A DNA stretch of 39,902 bases from Cardinium hertigii_C (GCF_050864855.1 NZ_JBOZWW010000051.1:1-39902); one strand, 5' to 3'; positions 1-8,613 are shown, numbered from the stretch's first letter. The notes: a model not told the origin generated them from the letters alone. Made by a program: numbers and translations.

Positions 1-1
1 T

Positions 2-82
2 AAAACCCATACGCAACATGTTATGGAATCTATAGCCTATAATTTATATAGAGCTCCAAATATCATTTTAAAGGGTTTTTAG
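2..82 (+). CDS. C-terminal tail of an unidentified protein, cut by the window edge
   Basis: A frame open from the first bases runs 26 codons to a TAG at 80-82. The residues include the stretch ESIAYNLYRAPNIILKGF. The tail is too short to assign. A tyrosine/asparagine-rich end like this could belong to a transposase, but that is only an impression. No start codon lies inside the window, so whether this is a real gene depends on sequence to the left. Confidence 0.3.
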   Translation, partial: KTHTQHVMESIAYNLYRAPNIILKGF

Positions 83-209
83 GGGGATGGTATATCTAAA
101 ATATACAAATATTAACTTGAAAATCAATAAATAATGAAATTTATGCATCCTTAACCATAAAAACTACAAAAAATACAACTACAACCTTATCAAAAATTAT
201 AATAACTAT

Positions 210-404
210 CTATAACAACGGTCTCAAATCTTGATAAGTTCTCTCATAACGAACTATATGTCCTCCACATAACGCATTAGGGTTAATAACATGGCATGGG
301 CCGTTGTTGACAAAAAAAACGGTACGCCTAATACTACAAGAAACTGTAGCAAAAAAGAAACTTATAAAAATATTTAATACCAGGGTATAATATTTGGGAT
401 ACAT
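210..404 (-). CDS. Possible small lipoprotein or secreted peptide, doubtful
   Basis: A 64-codon frame begins with a hydrophobic stretch (residues about 6-22) ending in TVSC, which weakly resembles a lipobox with Cys23. The rest (residues 24-64) has two more cysteines and a basic tail and matches no family I recognise. Short lipoprotein-like frames recur in this window, which is the main argument for it. The atypical residue at position -3 of the cysteine and the short length argue against. The flanks, 83-209 and 405-575, are AT-rich and I see nothing else in them. Confidence 0.25.
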   Translation of the reverse strand: MYPKYYTLVLNIFISFFFATVSCSIRRTVFFVNNGPCHVINPNALCGGHIVRYERTYQDLRPLL

Positions 405-575
405 TCTAATGCAGATAGTATAAACTTAGTTATAAGATATCAGAAACTTGAATAATATGTTATATTTTTCAGTTTTTATATTCAATTTTTTAGTTGGTTA
501 TGAAAATATTATATATAATTTTTTCTACCGTAGAAATTAGTTGATTTATTAATATTTATACAAATGATTTTTAAT

Positions 576-2021
576 TTATAAATTTTTCTGCTTTTTTATG
601 CTCATATAGTGCGTCACTAGCATAAATAAAGCATTGGCTAATATAGCAATAAAAGTACCACTCGTTGGGCCTACCATATGACTGACCCATTTTTGCCAAG
701 CATATAGGGTACATATACCTGTAGCCATACCCATCAAAGCAATAGGAGCAGTAATACAGAAGCCTAAAACAGCTAAAATAAATGGAGCAATTACTACAAC
801 CGCATATATACAAGTAGTCGAAACAAGCAAACTAAGTAAATGAGCAAAAAAGTGCTCATAGAACGACAATAGCATAGCAAATATAGATACCACTACGATA
901 GTGATGCGCGTCAATAAAATCTGTTTGCCACAAACCATTTTGGTATGAACTATACTACCAAATAGATCATAAATAATCAAAATAGCAGAAGTATGTAGCT
1001 TAGAGTCCGCTGTGGACATAGACATAGCCAACAAACAAATACAAATCAGTGCCCTAATATTGGGAGAGGTAGTAGCTAGAATATAGTCCCAAACCGATAT
1101 ACTAGGTAAATCTGACATCTTTATAAACACAAATAAACTTATTAATAATATGCAGGCCATAATAATATAGGAAACAAAAGCAGCATATCTAAATACGTTT
1201 TTGGCTTGGGAAGGGGTAGCAGACATATAAACCACTTGCACAATAGAAGGTTCTATATTAGCTATAACAGATAGATAGTAAAGAATAGGCAATAGTTTAT
1301 TTTGAAATGGGAAAAAGATATTAGACATAGTTAAATCAAATTTTTTTTGGCCTTTCAAAAAAGTAATAATTTCAACAGTTGGTTGATTTAGATGCTTAAA
1401 GGTGAGCCACGTTAGTATAAGTATAATGCAAAAAAAAACTATAAACTGCCATACATCGGTAAAAGTAACTGCATGAATACCACCAAACATTGTATACAGA
1501 CAAAGAATGGTAGTAGCAACTATGGTAACTATATATGAATTTGAAGGGATACATATGTTTATAGCCTGAGACATGACTTTAATTTGTATAGCAACAAAAG
1601 CAATCAAATAAGGAATGCTAAGTAAAGCAGTAATCATCCTTGGATATCTTCCATATATGCGCCCCATTGTTTCTGGCATAGACATATGATACATAAACTT
1701 ACCCATATGCCCTGCTAACCAACTAATGGTCAATAAAACAAACCCATTTATAAAAAATTGCCAAACTATCCAGAAAAAGCTACTCGAAGAAAATGTAGTG
1801 ACATTTCGGATGATAATCCCTCCCCCATAATAAGAAGCTAATAAGGTAATGACTAATGTAGTGGTAGAAAAAGCTCTTTTCCCTATAGCATACTCTCGAA
1901 AGGTCATACCTATTTTAACAGAAGATAGTCCTATGACTAAGGTAAGCAATAAAAATAATGCTATGAGCAGTAAAGGTGTTTCAAATGACATAAAAACGAA
2001 AAAAATTAAGTCATGCTGCAT
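576..2021 (-). CDS. Sodium:solute symporter (SSS) family transporter
   Basis: The product is a polytopic inner-membrane protein of 481 residues with about 12-13 hydrophobic segments, probably importing a small organic solute with sodium. Family marks are the GGIHAVTFTDVWQF segment (residues 180-193), matching the conserved GG-x-x-A-V-x-x-T-D-x-x-Q stretch, and LAMSMSTADSKLHTSA (331-346), matching the MSTADS-x-L motif. A VQ-x-x-x-x-A-x-x-x-x-x-A segment at 262-273 also fits. Methionine 11 (start at 1991) is as plausible as the first, since residues 1-10 only lengthen the first hydrophobic segment. The substrate cannot be read from the sequence. The gene lies 199 bases downstream of, and in the same direction as, a membrane protein with decayed sensor-kinase and HD regions. 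Such modules are fused to SSS transporters in some bacteria, so the two may act together. Confidence 0.85.
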   Translation of the reverse strand: MQHDLIFFVFMSFETPLLLIALFLLLTLVIGLSSVKIGMTFREYAIGKRAFSTTTLVITLLASYYGGGIIIRNVTTFSSSSFFWIVWQFFINGFVLLTISWLAGHMGKFMYHMSMPETMGRIYGRYPRMITALLSIPYLIAFVAIQIKVMSQAINICIPSNSYIVTIVATTILCLYTMFGGIHAVTFTDVWQFIVFFCIILILTWLTFKHLNQPTVEIITFLKGQKKFDLTMSNIFFPFQNKLLPILYYLSVIANIEPSIVQVVYMSATPSQAKNVFRYAAFVSYIIMACILLISLFVFIKMSDLPSISVWDYILATTSPNIRALICICLLAMSMSTADSKLHTSAILIIYDLFGSIVHTKMVCGKQILLTRITIVVVSIFAMLLSFYEHFFAHLLSLLVSTTCIYAVVVIAPFILAVLGFCITAPIALMGMATGICTLYAWQKWVSHMVGPTSGTFIAILANALFMLVTHYMSIKKQKNL

Positions 2022-2102
2022 TCCAGAGGACTTTCTATAAGATTGTATAAATACTTAAATTCCACTATCAAATTTAATCATAAAATGTGCCATAGCCACA
2101 TG

Positions 2103-2208
2103 TAGTGGACTGCAAAATCTGGAGGTTTATATGGACCATCCAAACAATGTAGGCTATGAAATGGAAATAAAATTTATAAAAAATTCTCTGAATTTTTTCA
2201 GTCCGCTA
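2103..2208. repeat. 106-bp intergenic element with imperfect terminal inverted repeats
   Basis: TAGTGGACTGcAAAA at 2103-2117 is mirrored by TTTTTTCAGTCCGCTA at 2193-2208. Read inward, both ends are TAG(T/C)GGACTG followed by an A-run. The element sits between the transporter and the sensor-like gene and has no reading frame. It looks like a MITE or the two surviving ends of a deleted insertion sequence. A similar GGAC(T/C)-A-run end occurs at 33824, 36859, 37466 (inverted) and 38917. Confidence 0.4.
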
Positions 2209-2220
2209 TACTTACAAAAT

Positions 2221-4293
2221 TTAAATCCTCAATGCCTGTTGAGCTGCCCTTTCCAACGCTTCTACTATGTCGTTATCTAGATATTTTTTAGCCAAGCAAA
2301 TATCTACTGTAAGGGTCTCTTTCGCCATATTGAATACCTGAATTTTATGGGTATAACCATAGGCTTGTCGTAAATCATAAAGTCGCTCAGCTAATTTTAT
2401 ACAAAGTATAAAAAGCTGGTCTTGGTTAACTATTTTTTTACGTTGATTATCTATACAGAGTCCAGATGGCTCTAGGGCTTTTCGGTTCTCTATCGAAAGA
2501 ATAGATTGGACAAAAGAAAAAATAGCTAGGCTATAATTAGCCTTAATATAAGAAATAGGCAGGTCGGTATAAACCACTAAATCATATAACAAAGCAGCAT
2601 AGATTGGTTCAGGCGCATAATCTACCCAATCTGTTACCAAACGTGCAATGCCTACTGCACGGACATAGAACAGTTTTCCTGATGCATGTCTTCTAAAAGC
2701 ATAACAACGCCTTAGGAGTAGCAATATTTCATCCATTGCACCTATACGGATATTACACATCTTGCAAGCATAGTCATTGAATTTCATTAATAGTTCCATG
2801 GAAGTATCTATTTCACTTTTATTTATATAACTATTAGAAGGAGCCAACTTGGTAACCATTTCATGCTGAACAACGCTTACATTACAAGGCAATACCAGTA
2901 GAATGGTTTTTTCTTTAGAAGGAGAAAATTGTAAATAACCATAATGGGCACGAATGTTCCGTTCTATTGGTTCTTTTTGTACATTTATTCGTTCTGAACT
3001 TTGCTGGTTAAGAGCTCCTATTAGTTCTATTCCTTCGGTGATATCCTCATAATAGCTTTTAATGGAAGGAAGTTTGGATAGAGGTGTATCGGCACTGTTC
3101 ACTACTAAAGCTATAGCTGGAAAGACTATTTCTGGAGGCTTTTGTTTTTTAATACGGTTATATTTGTAGTATTTTAATCGAGTAGTATGTAGTTGAATAC
3201 GTATAGATCGACTTTGTTCTAGGTGAATAATACGCAAAACAACAGCTACCAATAAATGGATTACTTGGTTGACATCACATACAATCTTAGCAGTCATGTC
3301 AACATCTCCTTGCACTATAATTAATTCTAGTGCAGATTCCACTGAACCATTTAACTTAGTTTCCAATTCCTGAATCAATTCGTTTAAGTCAATTTCAGTC
3401 GGTAACAATGGTAGATGAAACTTAGATTTAGTATGCTCTTTTAAGAAAATAGACCAAGCGACAAATTTATTTATAATAATATTCAAATCTTCCTTATACA
3501 GGGCGTCATCTTCTAAAAATAAAGGAGACTCCATCACGATTTCTACTATTTTATTTAAAAAATTGCTATCTCTTTTTGAATAAGGCGTTTTAGCACGCAT
3601 GTGCAAATTATGGATCGTTTGTTTTAGCTTTAATTTGTAATTTTTCTCTCCTTCCAGCTTTTTTTTACTTTTTAAGTAGCGATTATGTGCGCTGTAATCA
3701 GCTATTTGGACTTTACAATAAATGATCATAGTAAAAACCAGTATGCTAAACCCGAATAGAACCACTATATCATCCGTTAACTCGATCAAATTGTCTACAA
3801 AATAGGATACATAAACAATGGCTGATAATGTAACCGCTAGAACAATCATTCCTAAAGGCAAAGGAAATACAAATAAAGCTACAGACAAATGTGCTAGAGA
3901 TAGCTTTAATAGAAATAAATAATCAGTCACACGCCACCAATGCCAAAGTACATTTATGGGAAGACAAAACATTGCCCCCATCAGCCAAGATCTATTAGTT
4001 TGCCAAGATGGAACTCGGGTATGGGAAACAACCGAATAACCTATCAGCCAAATACCTGCTGCAACTTGCAGTATATACCAGTAAACAAGACATTGTCCTA
4101 CGTAACTTAATACCGCAGTAGTAAGTATAACATAACAGCCAGTATAGCCTATAATAGTATTACATGGTTCTAGTTTCATCAGCTTCTTTTTCACATAAGA
4201 AGCATCCAGTAAGCAAAAAAGGCCGATTATAAATACGAGCAGCAAAACTTGAAATGGCAACATTAAAAAAATAATAAAAGTTACATGATACAT
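2221..4293 (-). CDS. Membrane protein with degenerate histidine-kinase-like core and SpoT-like HD domain
   Basis: The product has 690 residues. Residues 1-195 carry about six to eight hydrophobic segments. A linker follows (200-290) that recalls a kinase dimerisation helix: NLHMRAKTP at 229-237 sits where NLxHEIRTP would be. Residues 300-370 include CDVNQVIHLLVAVVLRI, resembling an ATPase N-box without its asparagine. The C-terminus (about 525-690) aligns by eye with the HD domain of RelA/SpoT: SGKLFYVRAVGIA, then AALLYDLVVYTD where AALLHDVVEDT is usual, then KLAERLYDLR where KLADRLHNMR is usual. The metal-binding His of the HD pair is Tyr570 and the earlier HP histidine is Arg545, so ppGpp hydrolysis is unlikely. 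It is probably a pseudo-enzyme sensor, transcribed ahead of the SSS transporter. The kinase assignment is weak; the HD resemblance is better. Confidence 0.6.
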   Translation of the reverse strand: MYHVTFIIFLMLPFQVLLLVFIIGLFCLLDASYVKKKLMKLEPCNTIIGYTGCYVILTTAVLSYVGQCLVYWYILQVAAGIWLIGYSVVSHTRVPSWQTNRSWLMGAMFCLPINVLWHWWRVTDYLFLLKLSLAHLSVALFVFPLPLGMIVLAVTLSAIVYVSYFVDNLIELTDDIVVLFGFSILVFTMIIYCKVQIADYSAHNRYLKSKKKLEGEKNYKLKLKQTIHNLHMRAKTPYSKRDSNFLNKIVEIVMESPLFLEDDALYKEDLNIIINKFVAWSIFLKEHTKSKFHLPLLPTEIDLNELIQELETKLNGSVESALELIIVQGDVDMTAKIVCDVNQVIHLLVAVVLRIIHLEQSRSIRIQLHTTRLKYYKYNRIKKQKPPEIVFPAIALVVNSADTPLSKLPSIKSYYEDITEGIELIGALNQQSSERINVQKEPIERNIRAHYGYLQFSPSKEKTILLVLPCNVSVVQHEMVTKLAPSNSYINKSEIDTSMELLMKFNDYACKMCNIRIGAMDEILLLLRRCYAFRRHASGKLFYVRAVGIARLVTDWVDYAPEPIYAALLYDLVVYTDLPISYIKANYSLAIFSFVQSILSIENRKALEPSGLCIDNQRKKIVNQDQLFILCIKLAERLYDLRQAYGYTHKIQVFNMAKETLTVDICLAKKYLDNDIVEALERAAQQALRI

Positions 4294-4680
4294 CTATAAA
4301 ACCCAATATTATAAATATTTTATATATACAATCAAAGCCAATAATACATTTATGTCTATGCATCTGGCCAATAGGAAGAAAATAATATATTATTTGATTG
4401 TCAGTAAAAATTTATTATGCTTGCTATGCAATAAAACTTTATAGTTACGATTCTCTCTGTATTTTTTACTTAAAAAACCAAATGGTTATCCATTTTACTA
4501 TCTTTTCACATAGCATTTCCCTGAAACTTTTAAAGAATTATTTGTAGATTGCAATGTTTTTACTTCCTAGGTTCTATATCAAGCTATTCATCCTATAACA
4601 ATAGGCACAAGAGTATAAAGCTATTTTTATACATTAGGAAGCGTTTTATATGCTAAGTTTTAATTTATTTTAATGGTTTT
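4294..4680. other. AT-rich spacer between divergent genes
   Basis: These 387 bases must hold the start signals of the minus-strand membrane protein and of dapF. I see no gene or RNA gene. The only structure is a small inverted repeat, GTATAAA (4613-4619) and TTTATAC (4626-4632), about 50 bases before dapF. TAAGTTTT at 4653-4660 is one base from the Bacteroidetes -7 consensus TAnnTTTG, but no clear -33 partner is present. Confidence 0.4.
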
Positions 4681-5499
4681 ATGCAATTTAACTTTGCTAA
4701 GTACCAAGCTGCCGGAAATGATTTTATCATCATTGATAATTTTCAAGATCACTATTATACATATAATCCTCTTCTAACCAAGCAACTGTGCCATAGGCAA
4801 TTTGGTATTGGTGCAGATGGTATTATTTCCATTGAAAAAAAAGCAGGTTATGATTTTGCCCTATTACACTACAATGCAGATGGCAGTCAGGGTGATGGGT
4901 TGTGTGGCAATGGCAGTCGGTCCGCGCTGCACTATGCACAAGTGTTAGGCATTATAGATCAAAAAGCCTATTTTACTGCTATAGATGGTGCACACATAGG
5001 TTATATACGTAATGAACTAGTTGACTTAACCTTACAAGATGTAACCTTAGTTCAACCACTAGGTAGCGGTTATTTCTTAAACAATGGAACCCGCCATTAT
5101 GTAGAAATGGTCGATGTGATTGAGCGAATGGATATGGAAGCAGTTGGTTTTCCAAAACGCAATATGTATCCATTTGAAAAAGAGGGCGTTAATATCAATT
5201 TTGTCCAATTGCTTGAACCAGATGCGATACGAATTCGAACATGTGAATGTGGATTAGATTCAGAACCATTGTCATGTGGTACAGGAGCTGTTGCTAGTGC
5301 ATTGGTTGCCAGTGCCTATTATGGCTTAAATAGCCCTGTAAAAGTAACCACTAAAGGTGGTAAACTGCAAGTAACTTTTAGACATCTACCAGATGGTCGT
5401 TTTATCGATATTCATTTGGTTGGACCTGTTTATCAATCTTTTTGTGGAACGGTTAATCCAGCTAACCTGCCACCTATTATTGGATGTAATCCACTATAG
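4681..5499 (+). CDS. dapF: Diaminopimelate epimerase
   Basis: This cofactor-independent cytoplasmic enzyme interconverts LL- and meso-diaminopimelate for peptidoglycan and lysine. Its 272 residues match the family length. The start AAGNDFIIID (residues 10-19), the first catalytic cysteine in NADGS...LCGNGSR (Cys75) and the second in LSCGTGA (Cys199) are all present. The segment before Cys199 reads CECGLDSEPLSCGTG, where the family has YERGVxxETLSCGTG. The Glu is kept (189), but the neighbouring Arg, which in characterised enzymes helps hold a substrate carboxylate, is Cys190. No other dap gene lies nearby. The gene is first in a co-directional run and is 32 bases from the protease gene behind it. 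Confidence 0.93.
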   Translation: MQFNFAKYQAAGNDFIIIDNFQDHYYTYNPLLTKQLCHRQFGIGADGIISIEKKAGYDFALLHYNADGSQGDGLCGNGSRSALHYAQVLGIIDQKAYFTAIDGAHIGYIRNELVDLTLQDVTLVQPLGSGYFLNNGTRHYVEMVDVIERMDMEAVGFPKRNMYPFEKEGVNINFVQLLEPDAIRIRTCECGLDSEPLSCGTGAVASALVASAYYGLNSPVKVTTKGGKLQVTFRHLPDGRFIDIHLVGPVYQSFCGTVNPANLPPIIGCNPL

Positions 5500-5531
5500 T
5501 TATTTCATGTTTATTTGATCCGATAAATAAA

Positions 5532-6770
5532 ATGATTCATTTTCAAAAATTTACTTTATCCAATGGCTTGCAAGTTATTGTGCATGAAGATGCAACTACC
5601 CATATTGCAGTAATGAATCTCATGTATGATGTAGGATCTCGAGATGAACATCCTTTAAAAACAGGTTTTGCCCATTTATTTGAACATCTAATGTTCGGTG
5701 GATCTTCTAATATTCCTGCGTATGACACCCCGTTACAGCAAGTAGGCGGTGACAACAATGCATACACAACCACAGATGTAACCAATTATTATTGCGCACT
5801 ACCTGCTGTTAACTTAGAAACAGCTTTTTGGCTTGAATCTGACCGAATGCTTGGACTTGCATTTAACGAAAAATCACTCGAGGTACAACGAAAAGTAGTA
5901 GTAGAAGAATTTAAAGAGCGTTATCTAAACCAACCCTATGGTGATGCATGGCACCATTTAACCAACATGGCCTATACAACACATCCCTACAGATGGCCTA
6001 CTATTGGCCAATCATTGAGCCACATAGAGAATGCAACTATGGAGGACGTCAAAGCCTTTTCTTACAAATTTTATAGACCCAATAATGCTATTTTGGTAGT
6101 GGCAGGTAAAGTGACCCAACCACAAGTAGCAGCTTTATGCAAAAAATGGTTTGAACCCATTCCTGCTGGCCCTCCTTATCATAGATTGTTGCCTCAAGAA
6201 CCAGATCAACTACAATCTAGACGAAAGGTAGTGCAGGGTGATGTTCCCTTCCCTGTTTTGTATAAAGCCTACCATATGCCAGCAAAAGGTATGGCTGGTT
6301 ACTATGCAGCAATCGTATTATGCAACCTACTTAGTGAAGGAAAGTCTTCTTTGCTATATGCCAATCTAATAGAAAAAAAGCCCCTTTACACCAGAATAAA
6401 TGCCTATACCACTGAATCATTAGACCCTGGTCTACTGGTCATTAGCGGAAGCTTGCTCCCAAAAGTTACATTTGAAGAAGCAGAAAATGCTTTAGTAGCC
6501 CTATTGAATCAAATCAAAGCCATTGCCCCTCTTGCATTAGAAAAAGCAAAAAATCAGATAGAGGCACAACTTGTTTTTGGTCAAGTAAATCTGGTAGATC
6601 GTGCACAAGAATTGGCCATAGCTACTTTACAAGGTGATACCAACCTAGTAAACAATCATATTGATTGTATTCAACAGGTTGACTTAGCAACGATTCAAGC
6701 AATTGCTGAAACGATTTTACAAGAGCACAATTGTACTACGCTCCATTACCAAACCATCACCCAATCTTAA
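5532..6770 (+). CDS. M16 family zinc metallopeptidase (insulinase/processing peptidase type)
   Basis: A zinc protease of 412 residues, the size of one M16B half-unit that works as a dimer. The inverted zinc motif HxxEH is HLFEH at residues 48-52. The downstream glutamate ligand fits VVVEEFKER (Glu126 most likely). Both lie in the N-terminal catalytic domain, and residues 165-330 form the usual second M16 domain. No signal peptide is visible, so it may be cytoplasmic or reach the periplasm another way. Bacteroidetes often encode a catalytic and an inactive M16B partner side by side, but only the catalytic one is here. It ends 6 bases before ffh, which suggests co-transcription. Confidence 0.9.
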   Translation: MIHFQKFTLSNGLQVIVHEDATTHIAVMNLMYDVGSRDEHPLKTGFAHLFEHLMFGGSSNIPAYDTPLQQVGGDNNAYTTTDVTNYYCALPAVNLETAFWLESDRMLGLAFNEKSLEVQRKVVVEEFKERYLNQPYGDAWHHLTNMAYTTHPYRWPTIGQSLSHIENATMEDVKAFSYKFYRPNNAILVVAGKVTQPQVAALCKKWFEPIPAGPPYHRLLPQEPDQLQSRRKVVQGDVPFPVLYKAYHMPAKGMAGYYAAIVLCNLLSEGKSSLLYANLIEKKPLYTRINAYTTESLDPGLLVISGSLLPKVTFEEAENALVALLNQIKAIAPLALEKAKNQIEAQLVFGQVNLVDRAQELAIATLQGDTNLVNNHIDCIQQVDLATIQAIAETILQEHNCTTLHYQTITQS

Positions 6771-6776
6771 AATAAT

Positions 6777-8117
6777 ATGTTTCAGAGTCTTAGTGCGAAT
6801 CTAGAAAAGGCGATTAAGTCCTTAAAAGGACAAGGTCGTATTACAGAAATAAACATTGCTGCTACTATAAAAGAAATCCGTAGAAGTTTGGTTCAAGCGG
6901 ATGTGCATTACAAAGTGGCCAAGCAAGTCACAGATGCTATTAAGCAAAAAGCAATTGGAACCAATGTGATTACATCTGTTTCGCCAGGACAGCTCTTTAC
7001 AAAACTGGTCCAAGATGCTTTAACAGATTTAATGGGAGGCATCCATACTGAAGTTCGCCTCACTGGCCATCCAGCTGTTATACTTGTAGCCGGACTGCAA
7101 GGAGCCGGCAAAACAACTTTGGTAGGGAAGTTGGGATATTTCTACCAAAAAAAAAATAAAAACCCCCTCTTAGTAGCTTGCGATCTCTATAGACCGGCAG
7201 CAGTTGACCAACTAAAAACATTAGGCGCACAACTTAATATAAGCGTTTATACAGAACCATTAGAACAAAAACCCTATACTGTTGCCCAAAATGCTATTCA
7301 AGAAGCCAAAAGTAAAGCATTTGATCTGGTTATTGTAGATACCGCAGGTCGTTTGACTACTGATGAAGCAATGATGCAAGAAATTTGTATGCTTAAAGAA
7401 CTTTTAAGCCCTTCTGAAACACTTTTTGTAGTAGACGCTATGGCCGGTCAAGACGCTGTTACCACTGCACAAGCTTTTAATGAAAAGCTTAATTTTGATG
7501 GAGTAGTACTTACCAAATTAGATGGAGATGCCCGTGGAGGTGCTGCACTATCTATTCGTAGTGTAGTAGATAAACCCATTAAGTTTATCAGTACAGGTGA
7601 AAAAATGCAAGATTTAGATCTTTTTCATCCAGATCGTATGGCCAGTCGTATTCTGGGCATGGGTGATGTGATCTCCTTTGTAGAACGTGCAGAAGCCGTC
7701 TATAATGAAACACAACAGCGTAATTTGCAGCAAAAGATAAAAAGCAATCAATTTAATTTAGAAGATTTAGATAAACAAATTCAAAAAATTGAAAAAATAG
7801 GAAGTCTCAAAGAAATGGTTGCCATGTTACCTGGTCTAGGAAAAGCGGTATCAGCTCTACCTTTAGAGGATGATCTATTTAAAAATTGCAAGGTAATTAT
7901 AGCCTCTATGACTGTTCAAGAAAGAAGAAATCCCCACATTATTGATCAAAGTCGTCGTGAACGTATTGCACATGGTAGCGGAAAAACAATCCAAGAGGTC
8001 AATCAATTACTCAAACAGTTTGATATGATCTGTAAAATGATGAAAAAAGTACATAAAAAAGGATCCAATGTATTGGGTAGTTTGCCATCCTTGTTTAAAA
8101 AACAAGGCGCATCATAA
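6777..8117 (+). CDS. ffh: Signal recognition particle GTPase Ffh (SRP54)
   Basis: Ffh binds SRP RNA and nascent signal sequences and delivers ribosomes to FtsY at the inner membrane. The N domain covers residues 1-95. The G domain has the P-loop GLQGAGKT (106-113), DTAGR (188-192) and TKLDGDARGGA (246-256). The M domain starts near 315, with the SRP-RNA-binding helix SRRERIAHGSG followed by a Lys/Met-rich end. The length of 446 is normal. One helix residue usually Arg or Lys in R-I-A-x-G-S-G is His here. The start at 6777 follows the protease stop by 6 bases, and no Shine-Dalgarno sequence is seen, as usual in this phylum. Confidence 0.97.
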   Translation: MFQSLSANLEKAIKSLKGQGRITEINIAATIKEIRRSLVQADVHYKVAKQVTDAIKQKAIGTNVITSVSPGQLFTKLVQDALTDLMGGIHTEVRLTGHPAVILVAGLQGAGKTTLVGKLGYFYQKKNKNPLLVACDLYRPAAVDQLKTLGAQLNISVYTEPLEQKPYTVAQNAIQEAKSKAFDLVIVDTAGRLTTDEAMMQEICMLKELLSPSETLFVVDAMAGQDAVTTAQAFNEKLNFDGVVLTKLDGDARGGAALSIRSVVDKPIKFISTGEKMQDLDLFHPDRMASRILGMGDVISFVERAEAVYNETQQRNLQQKIKSNQFNLEDLDKQIQKIEKIGSLKEMVAMLPGLGKAVSALPLEDDLFKNCKVIIASMTVQERRNPHIIDQSRRERIAHGSGKTIQEVNQLLKQFDMICKMMKKVHKKGSNVLGSLPSLFKKQGAS

Positions 8118-8151
8118 AGCTTATGTTTTTATCCTTTTTTTCAAGGAACCG

Positions 8152-8173
8152 GTCTATACAGTACTGGATAGAC
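8152..8173 (+). promoter_or_regulatory. Palindromic hairpin between ffh and rpsO
   Basis: GTCTAT (8152-8157) pairs with ATAGAC (8168-8173), enclosing the palindrome CAGTACTG (8159-8166). No T-run follows, so it is not a standard terminator. It may be an mRNA 3' stabiliser for ffh or an operator-like site. Nothing further can be said from sequence. Confidence 0.3.
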
Positions 8174-8185
8174 ACCCAGTTTAAA

Positions 8186-8226
8186 TTTGCCAATGAACGA
8201 CTTTATAACTAAATTTACTTTAGTTA
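8186..8226 (+). promoter_or_regulatory. Candidate rpsO promoter and leader hairpin
   Basis: TTTG at 8186-8189 and TAAATTTA at 8210-8217 are 20 bases apart, close to the Bacteroidetes promoter pattern TTTG-n(19-20)-TAnnTTTG with the last base wrong. Overlapping it, TAACTAAA (8206-8213) and TTTAGTTA (8219-8226) form an 8-bp hairpin with a 5-base loop, 30 bases before the ATG. S15 controls its own mRNA through leader structures in several bacteria, so this hairpin may serve that purpose. If transcription starts downstream of the -7 box, however, the 5' arm would not be transcribed. Confidence 0.3.
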
Positions 8227-8256
8227 GGGTGAGTTTAAATTTATTGCAATAACATT

Positions 8257-8583
8257 ATGAAGTTGACCAACCAAAATAAAGAAAACAAAGAAGATATTTT
8301 GAAGACTTTTACCTTCAACAACTCAGGCAAAGGCGATCTTTTTAGAACTTTTGGATTTAAAAAATCTGAACAAGACAGTGGTTCTTCAGAATCACAGATT
8401 GCACTATTTACCTATAGAATTAAACACTTAACAGATCATCTAAGTGTTAAAAAGAAAGATCATGCTGCAAAGTTAGGTCTTTTGAAGTTAGTAGGTAAGC
8501 GAAAAAGATTATTAGCTTATCTTAAGAAAGAAGACCTAAGTCGCTATAGAGCTATTATTAACAGTCTTGGCTTAAGAAAATAG
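8257..8583 (+). CDS. rpsO: 30S ribosomal protein S15, with N-terminal extension
   Basis: S15 binds 16S rRNA and helps assemble the small-subunit platform. The core, from about residue 26 on, is typical: DSGSSESQIALFTYRIKHLT, KKKDHAAKLGLLKLVGKRKRLLAYLKK and the end INSLGLRK. The protein is 108 residues against about 89 in most bacteria. The excess is at the N-terminus, where ILKTFTF (residues 14-20) is echoed by LFRTFGF (28-34), and the DNA at 8293-8322 resembles 8335-8364. This suggests a partial tandem duplication. No in-frame ATG lies between the two copies, so the extended start is the one to use. The order rpsO-pnp-rpoD is common in this phylum. Confidence 0.96.
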   Translation: MKLTNQNKENKEDILKTFTFNNSGKGDLFRTFGFKKSEQDSGSSESQIALFTYRIKHLTDHLSVKKKDHAAKLGLLKLVGKRKRLLAYLKKEDLSRYRAIINSLGLRK

Positions 8584-8591
8584 TTGTTTTT

Positions 8592-8613
8592 TAACTATTT
8601 TCAAATATAGTTA
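8592..8613 (+). promoter_or_regulatory. Hairpin in the rpsO-pnp spacer
   Basis: TAACTAT (8592-8598) and ATAGTTA (8607-8613) form a 7-bp stem with an 8-base loop just after the rpsO stop. In other bacteria the rpsO-pnp spacer holds a hairpin used as RNase processing site or attenuator. The rest of the 172-base spacer is AT-rich and shows no gene. Confidence 0.35.

Noticed and set aside
571..813. Short tyrosine- and cysteine-rich minus-strand frame within the transporter gene
   Set aside because: It lies wholly over the C-terminal end of the SSS transporter in another frame and has no recognisable features.
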